Positions 8,523 through 17,649 of a DNA stretch of 64,000 nt are shown piece after piece. The notes under the pieces are model-generated. The model was given only the letters and a program-made list of their open reading frames with translations, was not told where the DNA came from and searched no databases. How positions within the stretch are numbered: position 1 is the first letter of the stretch; each line of letters opens with the position of its first letter. A program made the translations under genes and the position numbers. This DNA is from Pseudomonadales bacterium (lineage in GTDB: Bacteria > Pseudomonadota > Gammaproteobacteria > Pseudomonadales > Pseudohongiellaceae). The stretch is taken from the NCBI GenBank assembly GCA_024234365.1, contig JACKOK010000006.1:62001-126000 (forward strand), in the 5' to 3' direction.

Positions 8523-9470
8523 TCATTGAACTTGTCGGGTGATGGCTGCGCATACCTGGGCGAAGCTTTCCGGATCTTCTGTCGAGAAGGTTTCTATCTC
8601 GGGTTCGATACGTTTGATCAGGCCACCGAGAACTTTGCCAGGCCCGCATTCAACGAGTTGCGATATGCCGAAATCCCACATGCAGCCGATGGTCTCCACC
8701 CACTGTACGGGCAGGTACAGCTGTTTGAGAAGATTCTGCTTGATGTCGTCGGGGTTGCGGGCAACCCGGCCGTTGATATTCTGAACTACGGGCACCTTGG
8801 GAGCCTGAAAGGCCACCTGCTCCAGCTCGGCGGCGAGTTTTTCTGCCGCCGGTTTCATCAGGGCGCAGTGGGAGGGCACGCTGACGTTAAGCAGCAGTGC
8901 TCGTTTTGCACCGGCCTCCTTGCAGGCTGCCATGGCGCGCTCCACAGCGGCGCTGTTGCCGGCAATGACCGTCTGCCCTGTGGAGTTGAAATTGGCGGGT
9001 GCGACGATTTCGCCGTTGGCGACTGTGTCGCACAGTGTCTGAATGCGCTCGTCGTCAAGCCCGAGAATGGCGGCCATGGCGCCGGTGCCGGCAGGAACGG
9101 CATCCTGCATGTAACGCCCCCGCTTATGGACCAGGACAGCGGCGTCTGCAAGTGACAGGACTTCTGCGCAGACGAGAGCGGAATATTCCCCAAGGCTGTG
9201 CCCTGCCAGTAATTCCGGCAACGCTCCCCCCTGCTGCCGCCACAGGCGCCATAAGGCCACAGATGCCGTGAGCAGTGCCGGTTGGGTGATATGGGTTTGA
9301 TCCAGCAGGCCTTCTTCGTCCGCAGTGCAGATGTTCCACAAGTCCAGGCCAAGCGCCTCTGAGGACTCGGCAAAACTGGCTTGAATGATCGGGTTTTCTG
9401 CGGCGATGGCGGCAAGCATGCCCTTTTTCTGGGAGCCCTGCCCCGGGAAGACAAAACCAAATTTCTTCAT
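8523..9470 (-). CDS. fabD: Malonyl-CoA:ACP transacylase
   Basis: 315 residues; transfers malonyl from CoA to ACP. The nucleophile Ser92 lies in the GHSLG elbow (GHSLGEYSAL), the catalytic His is His202 in VPSHCALM, and FPGQGSQ is at residues 8-14. ATG 9470 is preceded by AGGAA at suitable spacing. It lies 33 bases after plsX and 17 bases before fabG. Confidence 0.96.
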   Translation of the reverse strand: MKKFGFVFPGQGSQKKGMLAAIAAENPIIQASFAESSEALGLDLWNICTADEEGLLDQTHITQPALLTASVALWRLWRQQGGALPELLAGHSLGEYSALVCAEVLSLADAAVLVHKRGRYMQDAVPAGTGAMAAILGLDDERIQTLCDTVANGEIVAPANFNSTGQTVIAGNSAAVERAMAACKEAGAKRALLLNVSVPSHCALMKPAAEKLAAELEQVAFQAPKVPVVQNINGRVARNPDDIKQNLLKQLYLPVQWVETIGCMWDFGISQLVECGPGKVLGGLIKRIEPEIETFSTEDPESFAQVCAAITRQVQ

Positions 9471-9503
9471 GTGTCGTTCCTGCTTTCTAGTCTAGATTGA
9501 ATT

Positions 9504-10538
9504 TCAGGCTGCCGGAATGGGCAGCAGGGAAGCCATACGTGCGGCGATTTTCTCCGGCACGCGATCACTGCTTTCCCGATAGGCCTGTGAGATGGCATGG
9601 TAGAACGCATCCGTGTCTGCATGGCCATGGCTTTTGACAATGATACCCTGCAGGCCAATCACGCTGGCGCCATTGAACTGTGCCGGATCGATCTCCCGGC
9701 GCAGCAAGCGCAGCAAAGGAGCGGCCAGAAACGTGGAGAGGCGAGACAGCAGCCCGCCCTGTGCAACTGCCTTGAGCAATTGCTCGATCACCCTGACAAC
9801 TCCTGCACTGGTCTTGATCGTGATGTTCCCGGAAAAGCCGTCACAGACAATGACATCGGCTTTGCCGCTGAACAGCTCATTGCCTTCGATATAACCGATA
9901 TAGTCCACTGCAGGTGTTTGTGCCAGGCGCTCTGCGGCTTCGCGGATCGCAGGTGTGCCCTTGTGCTCTTCCTGGCCCACATTCAGCAGGGCTACGCGTG
10001 GCCGGGAAATCCGGTCTACCGCCTCCGCCTGTACGCTGCCCATGATGGCAAACTCGAACAGCTCTGTCGCATCGTTGCTGACATTGGCGCCGACATCCAG
10101 AATATAGGCTTTGCTTTCGACCCTGTGCAGAGGCACGCTGGCGATCATGGCCGGTTTGCTGATTCCCGGGATGTTTTTAAGCAGATGGCGTCCACTCAGC
10201 AATAAAGCGCCTGTATCACCGGCGCTCACGCAGGCATCCACCCGCCCCTCTTTGACGAGAGTGACGGCGAGAAACATGGAGGATTCCCTGGAGTTGCGCA
10301 GAACGGACTCAGGTTTGCTTTCATGGTGGGCTGTAACAGAGGTGTGCAGAACATCCAGCCGGGCTCTCAGAGCCGTCCCGGCATGCTGCAGCAATGCCTT
10401 GATCTGTGATTCGTCACCGACCAGTACGACAGAGAGATCCTGGTAAGTCGCCAGAGCACGAATCGCAGCGGGCACCGTCACGGAGGGGCCAAAATCCCCT
10501 CCCATGACGTCTATTGCAATACGCTTAGGCGCAGACAA
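9504..10538 (-). CDS. plsX: Phosphate acyltransferase PlsX (TTG start)
   Basis: 344 residues; makes acyl-phosphate from acyl-ACP, the first step of phospholipid synthesis through PlsY. The N-terminus RIAIDVMGGDFGPSVTVPA is the family hallmark. Later segments such as GALLLSGRHLLKNIPGISKPA and VCDGFSGNITIKTSAGV also match. No ATG fits; the start appears to be TTG 10538, two bases after the rpmF stop, and this reproduces the length of the E. coli N-terminus. Translation is probably coupled to rpmF. Confidence 0.95.
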   Translation of the reverse strand: MSAPKRIAIDVMGGDFGPSVTVPAAIRALATYQDLSVVLVGDESQIKALLQHAGTALRARLDVLHTSVTAHHESKPESVLRNSRESSMFLAVTLVKEGRVDACVSAGDTGALLLSGRHLLKNIPGISKPAMIASVPLHRVESKAYILDVGANVSNDATELFEFAIMGSVQAEAVDRISRPRVALLNVGQEEHKGTPAIREAAERLAQTPAVDYIGYIEGNELFSGKADVIVCDGFSGNITIKTSAGVVRVIEQLLKAVAQGGLLSRLSTFLAAPLLRLLRREIDPAQFNGASVIGLQGIIVKSHGHADTDAFYHAISQAYRESSDRVPEKIAARMASLLPIPAA

Positions 10539-10540
10539 AT

Positions 10541-10720
10541 TTATTTGTCACCGAGATCCAGGACTTTTTTGCCTTTGTAGAAACCGTCTGCAGTGATGTG
10601 GTGACGACGGTGTACTTCGCCTGTGGTCTGATCAGTGGACAGTGTCGGTCCAGTCAGAGCGTCGTGTGCGCGGCGCATATTGCGACGTGAACGTGAAACT
10701 TTTACCTGTTGAACGGCCAT
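10541..10720 (-). CDS. rpmF: 50S ribosomal protein L32
   Basis: 59-residue protein beginning MAVQQVKVSRSRRNMRRAHD, the standard L32 N-terminus, and ending KKVLDLGDK. It is very basic and highly conserved. ATG 10720 has AGGAGC about 8 bases upstream. It lies between yceD and plsX, the standard gammaproteobacterial order. The Cys zinc ligands of some L32 proteins are absent, as usual in this group. Confidence 0.97.
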   Translation of the reverse strand: MAVQQVKVSRSRRNMRRAHDALTGPTLSTDQTTGEVHRRHHITADGFYKGKKVLDLGDK

Positions 10721-10776
10721 GCTTGTAGCTCCTAGTGTGGTACAGCGCTCCCGAAGGAGTGCGTTTAAGGGAAATC

Positions 10777-11313
10777 CTAATGTTTGTCCTTGAGTGTTCT
10801 GAGAATGTCGAAGGGGTTGGCCTTCTCACTCCCGTTTCCAGGCGCAGCCTTGTCGCCTGTTTGTTCTGTTTCGCCGAAGCTCATTGGCTCCGTGCAGGGA
10901 CTCTCGTGATAGCTGACGATAGGCATCGCGAGAATCAATTGTTCGTCTATCAGATCGGCCAATGCCAGTTTTGTGTCCTCACAAAACCAGGGGTCCAATC
11001 GCTTGGGAAGCCGGGACATCTGTTCCTCGGTTTCCACCATTGCCAGTGAAAACGCTTCCTCTATACGCACTTCGGTTGGTTCCAGGCAGCGTTGGCACAG
11101 AACATGTCCCTGCGCTGTCAGCCTGCCTTCGATGACGCGTCTGTGTTCGTCATCCATCAGGAACTGCAGCTGAACCTGAACCTGCCCCAGATCGTCGCTC
11201 AGGGTTTCGCGAAACCTCGGTAAACGCGACAAAGGAACATCCCCTTCTATAAGTGCCTGTTGGACAAAGATTTTCCTTGCATCAACGTGGTCTGGGATCT
11301 GGGTGTCTGCCAT
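10777..11313 (-). CDS. yceD: YceD family protein (DUF177)
   Basis: DUF177/YceD protein, the usual partner gene of rpmF, implicated in 23S rRNA or ribosome metabolism in bacteria and plastids. With ATG 11313 it is 178 residues and begins MADTQIPDHVDARK, like the Pseudomonas version. A longer in-frame start at 11373 exists, but neither start has a convincing ribosome site. The conserved pair CQRC (VLCQRCLEP) and the acidic stretch before the C-terminal NPFDILRTLK are present. It follows rluC closely. Confidence 0.9.
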   Translation of the reverse strand: MADTQIPDHVDARKIFVQQALIEGDVPLSRLPRFRETLSDDLGQVQVQLQFLMDDEHRRVIEGRLTAQGHVLCQRCLEPTEVRIEEAFSLAMVETEEQMSRLPKRLDPWFCEDTKLALADLIDEQLILAMPIVSYHESPCTEPMSFGETEQTGDKAAPGNGSEKANPFDILRTLKDKH

Positions 11314-11387
11314 AGGCGCGCAATAATAGGCGTCCAGCGCCCGTCTGTCAAAGGAATCTACTCTCAACGGCATGATTTTTCACGCTT

Positions 11388-12380
11388 TTAGGAAGGCTTG
11401 CGTGCAGTTTGCCGCAAGCTTTCCAGTAAGCGCGTCATGTTTTCCTGCATAGGGGCATGTACCTCGATACCCTCGCCGTCAGGCATTTGGAAACCGATGC
11501 TGGCGGCATGCAGGCAAAGCTGGTACTGGCGATCCAGAGCATCCGCCTGCCGTAGCGTGTATTTGGGGTCGCCAACGATGGGATGCCCGGCGTACTGTGC
11601 GTGCACTCTGATCTGGTGGGTGCGCCCGGTCAGCGGAGAGGCCTCCACCAGGCTCACCGTGCCAAGGTCCTCCAGCAAGCGGAAGTGGGTGACCGAGGCC
11701 TTGCCGGCCGGGTCTGCGGTGACGATTTTCTCATTGTTCTCGATGTTCCGCCTCAGCAGAGGAATATCGATTTTTTTGAGTGATGGCGGCCAGCGCCCGT
11801 GCACGAGCATCTGGTAACGTTTATTAATGGATTTTACTTTAAAAGATTTCTGTAATTCTTTTAATATTAAAGGGTTTTTTGCTATAAGAACGCAGCCGCT
11901 CGTGTCTTTGTCAATACGATGAACCAGCTCCAGATAAGCGCCCCCACCGCCCTGCTTCTGAGCCTGCATCCAACGCAGGGCCTCGATCAGACCGGTCTGC
12001 AGCCCGGAGCCCATGTGCACAGCCAGGCCCTGAGGTTTGTTGATGACAAGGATGTGCTGGTTTTCAAACAAAATGGCATTGCGCAGCAGTGCACACAAGG
12101 CCTCGCTGGGAGGAACAAGCTCTTCTTTTGCCGCGACTCTGACCGGAGGAATACGGAGCAGGTCGGCGCTGTGCAGGCGGGTATCGGGCTGTGCGCGCTT
12201 TTTATTGACCCGCACTTCCCCTTTGCGGATCAGCCGGTAGATGTGGGATTTCGGCACCCCCTTGAGCTGGGTCAGGAGAAAATTGTCCAGACGCTGCCCC
12301 TCAGCATGCGCGGGAACCTCCACGAGGCGAACCTGGCGATTCGGGTCAGTCTTGTTGGCAGTATGGGCAGTGTCAGGCAC
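11388..12380 (-). CDS. rluC: 23S rRNA pseudouridine synthase RluC
   Basis: 330 residues. An N-terminal S4 RNA-binding domain (about 28-85, GQRLDNFLLTQLKGVPKSHI) is followed by a RluA-family catalytic domain with Asp157 in HRIDKDTSG. RluC converts U955, U2504 and U2580 (E. coli numbering) in 23S rRNA. RluD is the alternative, but the neighbouring yceD-rpmF block is the usual rluC context. Pseudomonas has rne on the other side and HAD/sppA/maf genes in between; here those are missing and argS lies opposite. Confidence 0.9.
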   Translation of the reverse strand: MPDTAHTANKTDPNRQVRLVEVPAHAEGQRLDNFLLTQLKGVPKSHIYRLIRKGEVRVNKKRAQPDTRLHSADLLRIPPVRVAAKEELVPPSEALCALLRNAILFENQHILVINKPQGLAVHMGSGLQTGLIEALRWMQAQKQGGGGAYLELVHRIDKDTSGCVLIAKNPLILKELQKSFKVKSINKRYQMLVHGRWPPSLKKIDIPLLRRNIENNEKIVTADPAGKASVTHFRLLEDLGTVSLVEASPLTGRTHQIRVHAQYAGHPIVGDPKYTLRQADALDRQYQLCLHAASIGFQMPDGEGIEVHAPMQENMTRLLESLRQTARKPS

Positions 12381-12509
12381 GTTTTACAGGCTCGCGGGAA
12401 GTTCGCTGGATTATCGGGAGCGCATTGTAGCAATTGCGCCCCGCCAATGCCTAAATCCCGACCGGGAATGGTGTACAATTCAGGCCTTTTTTGTTGCAGG
12501 GCAAGGATC

Positions 12510-14246
12510 ATGTTCAATATCAAGCAATCCCTAGAACAACTGCTGAGCGATGCCATGGCACAGGCGAGTGGCCTGCCGGATGCGCGCGGCAATGTTATCT
12601 ACTCCACAAGAGCGGAGTTCGGGGATTACCAGGCCAATGGTGTCATGGCTATTGCCAAGCAGCTGAAGATGAACCCACGCGAGCTGGCGAGCCGTGTGTT
12701 GGAATGCCTGGCGGATAATGCCCTGATAGCGCGTGCCGAAGTGGCCGGGCCGGGGTTTATCAATCTCTTTCTGAATAACGATTATCTGGCACAGCAAGGT
12801 GCCCGTTTTGTTGCTCAGGACACTCCCCTGCTGGAGCCAACGTCCTCGCCACAAACCATCGTGGTGGATTATTCCAGCCCGAACCTCGCCAAAGAGATGC
12901 ATGTGGGCCATTTGCGGGGAACGATCATCGGTGACTGTCTCGTGCGGGTGCTGGAAGCTTGCGGACATCGTGTGATTCGCCAGAACCATGTAGGCGACTG
13001 GGGCACTCAGTTTGGCATGTTGATCGCACACATGGAGTCCCTGCGCGCGCAGGGCGATTCTTTGACCACGGACCTTGCCGACCTGGAGAGTTTTTACCGG
13101 GCGGCGAAACAGCGTTTTGATGATGAGCCTGGTTTTGCCGATACCGCCCGTGGCTATGTCGTCAAACTGCAGCAGGGCGACCCTGCCTGCCTGACGGCCT
13201 GGCAAACCTTCATCGATGAATCGCTGACACATTGCGAAGCGGTATACGCAAGACTTGGCGTCACCCTTCAGCGTGCCGATCTGAAGCCGGAGAGTTTCTA
13301 TAATCCGGAGCTTGCCGGCATTATCCGGCAACTTGATGAGGCCGGTTTATTGAGCGTTTCCGAGGGAGCGCGCTGTGTCTTCATGGAGGAGTTCAAGGGT
13401 AAGGAAGGTGCCCTGCTCCCCACAATCGTGCAGAAATCCGATGGGGGGTATCTCTATGCCACCACTGACCTGGCCGCTATCCAGTATCGTGCCGGCACGC
13501 TGAAAGCAGACCGCGTGCTCTATGTGGTGGATGCCCGCCAGAGCTTGCATTTCCAGCAGGTGTTCGCCATTGCACGCAAAGCGGGTTTCGCCCCCTCCTC
13601 CTGCGCACTGGAACATATTGCCTATGGCACCATGATGGGGGAAGACGGCAAACCCTTTAAAACCCGCAGCGGGGATACCGTAAAGCTGATCGATCTGCTG
13701 GAGGAATCTGTCCGGCGGGCTCATACAGTGGTGAGTGAAAAGAATCCCGGTCTTGAGGAGGCGCTTCGTCAGGAGATTGCCTCGGTAGTCGGTATCGCGG
13801 CGGTGAAATACGCGGATCTGTCCAAGAACCGCACAAGTGACTATATCTTTGACTGGAACACCATGTTGTCTTTTGAGGGCAATACAGCCCCCTATATGCT
13901 GTATGCCTACGCCCGCATCATGAGTATTCTGCGCCGACAGGAGAATACAATGCCTGCTGCAGAGGCTGCCCTGCTGCTGGAGGCTGCCGAGGAGCGCAGT
14001 CTGTTGCTGAAGATTCTGCAGTTTCAGGAAACCGTACAGGTGGTTGCCAGTGAAGGCTATCCCAACACGCTATGCACTTATCTTTACGAATTGGCGGGTG
14101 TTTTCATGCGCTTTTACGAAGCCTGCCCCGTGCTGAAGGCGGAGGGAGCCCTGCGGGATTCCCGGCTGTCACTGGTGTCCCTGACAGCGAAGACCCTGGA
14201 CGAGGGTTTGAACCTGCTGGGTCTGAAGACCCTGCAGCAGATGTAG
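12510..14246 (+). CDS. argS: Arginyl-tRNA synthetase
   Basis: 578-residue class I synthetase that charges tRNA-Arg. It has the N-terminal Arg-tRNA additional domain (about 1-95), the HIGH motif as HVGH at 131-134 after SSPNLAKEM, a KMSKS-like region near KPFKTRSGDTVKL, and a C-terminal anticodon-binding DALR domain. ATG 12510 is preceded by AAGGA at good spacing. The frame is open nearly 600 bases further upstream, but that part is antisense to rluC and not family-like. A TACAAT at about 12474 could be the -10 box. Confidence 0.96.
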   Translation: MFNIKQSLEQLLSDAMAQASGLPDARGNVIYSTRAEFGDYQANGVMAIAKQLKMNPRELASRVLECLADNALIARAEVAGPGFINLFLNNDYLAQQGARFVAQDTPLLEPTSSPQTIVVDYSSPNLAKEMHVGHLRGTIIGDCLVRVLEACGHRVIRQNHVGDWGTQFGMLIAHMESLRAQGDSLTTDLADLESFYRAAKQRFDDEPGFADTARGYVVKLQQGDPACLTAWQTFIDESLTHCEAVYARLGVTLQRADLKPESFYNPELAGIIRQLDEAGLLSVSEGARCVFMEEFKGKEGALLPTIVQKSDGGYLYATTDLAAIQYRAGTLKADRVLYVVDARQSLHFQQVFAIARKAGFAPSSCALEHIAYGTMMGEDGKPFKTRSGDTVKLIDLLEESVRRAHTVVSEKNPGLEEALRQEIASVVGIAAVKYADLSKNRTSDYIFDWNTMLSFEGNTAPYMLYAYARIMSILRRQENTMPAAEAALLLEAAEERSLLLKILQFQETVQVVASEGYPNTLCTYLYELAGVFMRFYEACPVLKAEGALRDSRLSLVSLTAKTLDEGLNLLGLKTLQQM

Positions 14247-14248
14247 CA

Positions 14249-14280
14249 AGGAGCGCCGGCATTGAGGTGGCGGCGCTCCT
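14249..14280. terminator. Hairpin between convergent argS and htpG
   Basis: A perfect 10-bp inverted repeat (AGGAGCGCCG and CGGCGCTCCT, 12-base loop) fills most of the 43-base gap between the convergent genes argS and htpG. Neither side has a clear T-run, so it may work as a weak bidirectional terminator or as an mRNA 3'-end structure. Confidence 0.6.
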
Positions 14281-14289
14281 GTTCTGGCG

Positions 14290-16197
14290 TCAGTTACACA
14301 GCTCCAGCAACAGCTTGTTGAGGCGCTGGGTAAATTGCCCCGGGTCTTCAAGCTGACGCCCTTCCGCAAGGCTGGCCTGATCGAAGAGCACGGTAACCAG
14401 ATCGGCAAAGCGTTCTTCGTCCGCTTCCTTGTCCAGCTTTACGATCAGTGGGTGCGTTGGGTTCAGCTCGAAGATGGGTTTGCTGTCGGGCAGAGCCTGC
14501 CCCGCTGCTTCCATGATACGACGCATCTGCGCACCCATATCCTGTTCGTCCATCGCCAGACAGGCGGGCGAGTCGGTCAGGCGATGGGTTACCCGAACGG
14601 CCTTCACGCGATCGTCCAGCTGGGTCTTGATGCGTGAAGTCAGGGATTCGAACTCCTTCTCGACTTTCTCCTGCGCTTCCTTCTCTTCCGCGTCCTCCAG
14701 TTTGCCGAGATCCAGTGAGCCGCGTGCGATGTCCTGGAACTGTTTGCCATCGAACTCCATCAAATGGCTCATCAGCCACTCGTCGATTCGATCAGACAGC
14801 AACAGAACCTCGATGCCTTTTTTGCGGAAAATCTCCAGATGCGGGCTGTTGCGCGCGGCATTGGGGGTTTCTGCAACAACGTAATAGATTTTCTCCTGCT
14901 CCGGTTTCATGCGGGCAACATAATCCGTCAGGCTCTGATCCTGAGCATTTGTCCCGTTGTGTGTGCTGGCGAACAGCAGCAATGAGGCGATTTTCTCCCG
15001 GTTGGCATAATCCTCTCCTGGGCCTTCCTTGAGCACCTGGCCAAACTCAGCCCAGAAACTGGCATATTTCTCGGGCTCGTCCTTCTTCAGTTTGTCCAGC
15101 ATGTCGAGCGCCCTCTTGGTCAGGGCGCTGCGCATGGAATCCACGACCGGATCCTTTTGCAGGATTTCCCGGGAGACGTTCAGGGAAATGTCATTGGAAT
15201 CCACCACGCCCTTGATGAAACGCAGGTACAGCGGCAGGAACTGTTCGGCCTGGTCCATGATGAAGACGCGCTGCACATAGAGTTTCAGGCCGCGGGCCCC
15301 ATCACGGTTCCACAGATCAAAGGGAGCGCGCGCGGGCAGATAAAGAAGGCTGGTGTATTCGAGCTTGCCCTCCACCCGGTTGTGGCTCCAGCTCAGCGGG
15401 GCCTCGTAATCATGAGAGATGTGTTTGTAAAACTCGGTGTACTCTTCATCCTTGAGTTCATTGCGGGGACGTGTCCACAAGGCCTTGGCGGCATTGACGG
15501 CTTCATATTCGACGGCTTTGCCTTCCTTTTCCTCTTCTTCACCAAAGGATTGTTTGGCCATCAGAACGGGAATAGAGATGTGGTCTGCATACTTGCGCAC
15601 GATATTGGAAAGACGGTAATGCTCCGCAAATTCCTTGTCGTCCGGGCGCAGGGTCAGAGTAATGGTGGTGCCGCGGGATTTCTTCTCGACAGCCTCAACG
15701 GAGTAGTCCGCCTCACCGGAAGAAACCCAGCGCACGCCCTCCTCGATCGGTGCTCCGGCGCGTCGGGTCAACACTTCGACCTGGGAGGCCACGATGAATG
15801 CGGAATAGAAACCGACACCAAACTGCCCGATCAGTTGGGAGTCTTTTTTCTGATCGCCGGTCAGAGCCGCCAGAAACTGCGCTGTGCCGGATTTGGCAAT
15901 GGTGCCGAGATTACTGATCACTTCTTCCCGGCTCATCCCGATGCCATTATCGGAGAGGGTAATCGTGCCTGCGTCCTTGTCGAAATCGATCTGTACCTGC
16001 AATTGGGAATCGCCTTCGTACAATTCCGGTTTGGACAGCGCTTCAAAGCGGAGTTTGTCGGCGGCGTCCGAGGCGTTTGAGATGAGTTCCCTGAGAAAGA
16101 CCTCCTTGTTGCTGTACAAGGAGTGGATCATCAGGTGAAGAAGTTGCTTGGCTTCCGTTTCGAAGCCGCGAGTTTCTCTTTGTGTATCAGTGGTCAT
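14290..16197 (-). CDS. htpG: Chaperone protein HtpG (Hsp90)
   Basis: 635-residue bacterial Hsp90, a dimeric ATP-dependent chaperone. The GHKL ATPase motifs are clear: ELISNASDAADKLRF (E-N), DNGIGMS, and GQFGVGFYSAF as the lid/G2 region; middle and C-terminal domains complete the normal length. ATG 16197 is preferred over a TTG six bases upstream. A textbook sigma-32 promoter lies about 65-90 bases upstream, so heat-shock control is expected. Confidence 0.97.
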   Translation of the reverse strand: MTTDTQRETRGFETEAKQLLHLMIHSLYSNKEVFLRELISNASDAADKLRFEALSKPELYEGDSQLQVQIDFDKDAGTITLSDNGIGMSREEVISNLGTIAKSGTAQFLAALTGDQKKDSQLIGQFGVGFYSAFIVASQVEVLTRRAGAPIEEGVRWVSSGEADYSVEAVEKKSRGTTITLTLRPDDKEFAEHYRLSNIVRKYADHISIPVLMAKQSFGEEEEKEGKAVEYEAVNAAKALWTRPRNELKDEEYTEFYKHISHDYEAPLSWSHNRVEGKLEYTSLLYLPARAPFDLWNRDGARGLKLYVQRVFIMDQAEQFLPLYLRFIKGVVDSNDISLNVSREILQKDPVVDSMRSALTKRALDMLDKLKKDEPEKYASFWAEFGQVLKEGPGEDYANREKIASLLLFASTHNGTNAQDQSLTDYVARMKPEQEKIYYVVAETPNAARNSPHLEIFRKKGIEVLLLSDRIDEWLMSHLMEFDGKQFQDIARGSLDLGKLEDAEEKEAQEKVEKEFESLTSRIKTQLDDRVKAVRVTHRLTDSPACLAMDEQDMGAQMRRIMEAAGQALPDSKPIFELNPTHPLIVKLDKEADEERFADLVTVLFDQASLAEGRQLEDPGQFTQRLNKLLLELCN

Positions 16198-16223
16198 CTG
16201 CAAAATCCCTGAATTCTGAAAAT

Positions 16224-16260
16224 AAAAAAGCCCGGTTACGCTAAGTAGCCGGGCTTTTAG
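16224..16260 (-). terminator. Terminator of the TonB operon, overlapping the htpG transcription start
   Basis: On the minus strand AAAAGCCCGG pairs perfectly with CCGGGCTTTT around a 13-base loop, followed by a further T-run and ATTTT. It ends the upstream TPR gene (35 bases after its stop). The first base of the 5' arm (16258) is also the last base of the sigma-32 -10 box of htpG, so the htpG transcript should start inside this arm. Confidence 0.85.
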
Positions 16261-16286
16261 ATGGGGGCTTATGCCCCGATTTCAAG
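16258..16286 (-). promoter_or_regulatory. Sigma-32 heat-shock promoter of htpG
   Basis: Minus-strand CTTGAAA (16286-16280), a 13-base spacer, then CCCCATCTA (16266-16258) match the RpoH consensus CTTGAA...CCCCATnTA essentially perfectly, at the accepted spacing. It lies between the TPR gene stop and the htpG start in the right orientation. htpG belongs to the RpoH regulon in E. coli. Confidence 0.88.
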
Positions 16287-16294
16287 CAAAGAAA

Positions 16295-17647
16295 TCAGGA
16301 ACGATAGAAATCGATCGCATCTTCCTTGCGTTGCTTGAGGTTCTCGAAGCGAGCCTTGCTGCCTTCGATGTAGTTCAGGAAGGAACGGGCGGAGTTTTCA
16401 CCCAGGTCCTGAGCACGTCGGGCTGCGGCCGCCGCTTCGTCAAACTGATCGAGCTCTACAAGAGAACGCGCGAGGAACAGCTGGGCATCGCCCAGATTTT
16501 CCAGGCCGCCGCGCTCGATTGCCTTGGCAATGGAGTCGGCCGCGTTCTTGTAGTCGTGCAGCATGTAATAGATGTAACCGAGCTGGTCATAGGCATCGCC
16601 ATTTTCTGCAAGTTCTGCAGCTTTCAGGGCGGGCTCAAGAGCCATTTCATACTCGGCAGCCAGCATATACATCTGCACCAGGCGCTGATAGTTCTGTTCG
16701 GTCTCTTCGACAATGCCGAGCTCAAAACCACGCTCCAGCACTTTTGCCCCCTGATAGGGAGCCTCGGCACCAGCGAGGGATTGGCCCAGGTTCAGAAACT
16801 CGGACTCGTTCTCCATATACCCTTTTGCAAAGGTGACGGAGAGCGTCTCGATACGCTTCTTGTCATCGTCCAGATAACCGTAAATAGCGGAGAGGTTACG
16901 CCAGTCGCTGGGCTCGTCGAAGAGCACCACCATCTGCTTGGTAACCCGCTCGGCACTGACATAATCCTCAAGCTCGATGTACATCAGGTTCAGAAGACCG
17001 TAGATGTTTTTCGCCAGGGATTTCCCGCTTGCCTGTACCATTTCCATGTGGTCGATCAGGAAGGGAATGGCATCGTTGTAACGGGCAAGGTTGTAGTAGG
17101 AGTTGGCGAGACCCAGGTAAACGTTCTCGTTTTCTTCCTCGGAGATTTCTCTCCACTTGATGAAAGAATCGATTGCTTCCTGGTAGCGCTCTTCACCCAT
17201 GTACAACTGACCGAGGGCCATCAGGGCACGCAGTCGGGACTCTACACGCAGTTCCTCAATGGTCAGAATCTTCTCGAAGGTCTGCAAGGCCATGTCGATC
17301 TGTTCTGTATTGAGATAGTAGTTGGTGTAGAAGTTGAGCAGTGTCGACTTCTCGAAGTCATTAAGACGATCGTAGCGCTCGTTCAGTTCATCCAGTTGTA
17401 CCTTGGCACGTTCGTAATCCGGTTCAACACCTTCATCCTCGGGGCTCATGAGCTCCTGAATTTCGGAAATTGCCTTGAATACACGTTCGGTCAGTACGTC
17501 AGAGGAGCGCGTGGGGGGCGGTGCCCGCTGTTCTTCCGCAGCAAACGTATTCACCGAATACGCAGTGCCGGCAACGAGCAGCCCCGCCATGGTCAGCGCT
17601 GACACGATGTCTCGGGTCAGTCTCTTGGTTTTATGTACGCTGATCAT
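16295..17647 (-). CDS. TPR-repeat protein of the TonB2-type operon
   Basis: 450 residues with a signal peptide (hydrophobic about 16-32, cleavage near FAA-EEQ), so it is periplasmic or outer-membrane facing. The rest is acidic, helical tetratricopeptide-like repeats; the clearest units have the A..Y...LG.A.Y pattern, for example at GQLYMGEERYQEAIDSF and YIYYMLHDYKNAADSIAKA. It is the last gene of a six-gene TonB/ExbB/ExbD operon, the same place as the TPR gene in Vibrio and Shewanella tonB2 operons. It may act as a scaffold for the periplasmic part of the complex; no direct function is known to me. Confidence 0.85.
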   Translation of the reverse strand: MISVHKTKRLTRDIVSALTMAGLLVAGTAYSVNTFAAEEQRAPPPTRSSDVLTERVFKAISEIQELMSPEDEGVEPDYERAKVQLDELNERYDRLNDFEKSTLLNFYTNYYLNTEQIDMALQTFEKILTIEELRVESRLRALMALGQLYMGEERYQEAIDSFIKWREISEEENENVYLGLANSYYNLARYNDAIPFLIDHMEMVQASGKSLAKNIYGLLNLMYIELEDYVSAERVTKQMVVLFDEPSDWRNLSAIYGYLDDDKKRIETLSVTFAKGYMENESEFLNLGQSLAGAEAPYQGAKVLERGFELGIVEETEQNYQRLVQMYMLAAEYEMALEPALKAAELAENGDAYDQLGYIYYMLHDYKNAADSIAKAIERGGLENLGDAQLFLARSLVELDQFDEAAAAARRAQDLGENSARSFLNYIEGSKARFENLKQRKEDAIDFYRS

Positions 17648-17649
17648 TC

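Noticed and set aside
11919..12509. In-frame N-terminal extension of argS by about 197 codons
   Set aside because: It is antisense to rluC, not synthetase-like, and argS has a clear ATG with ribosome site at 12510.
16271..17602. 443-codon plus-strand frame opposite the TPR gene
   Set aside because: The minus-strand protein has a signal peptide, repeats and operon context; the plus-strand frame has none and crosses the htpG promoter.
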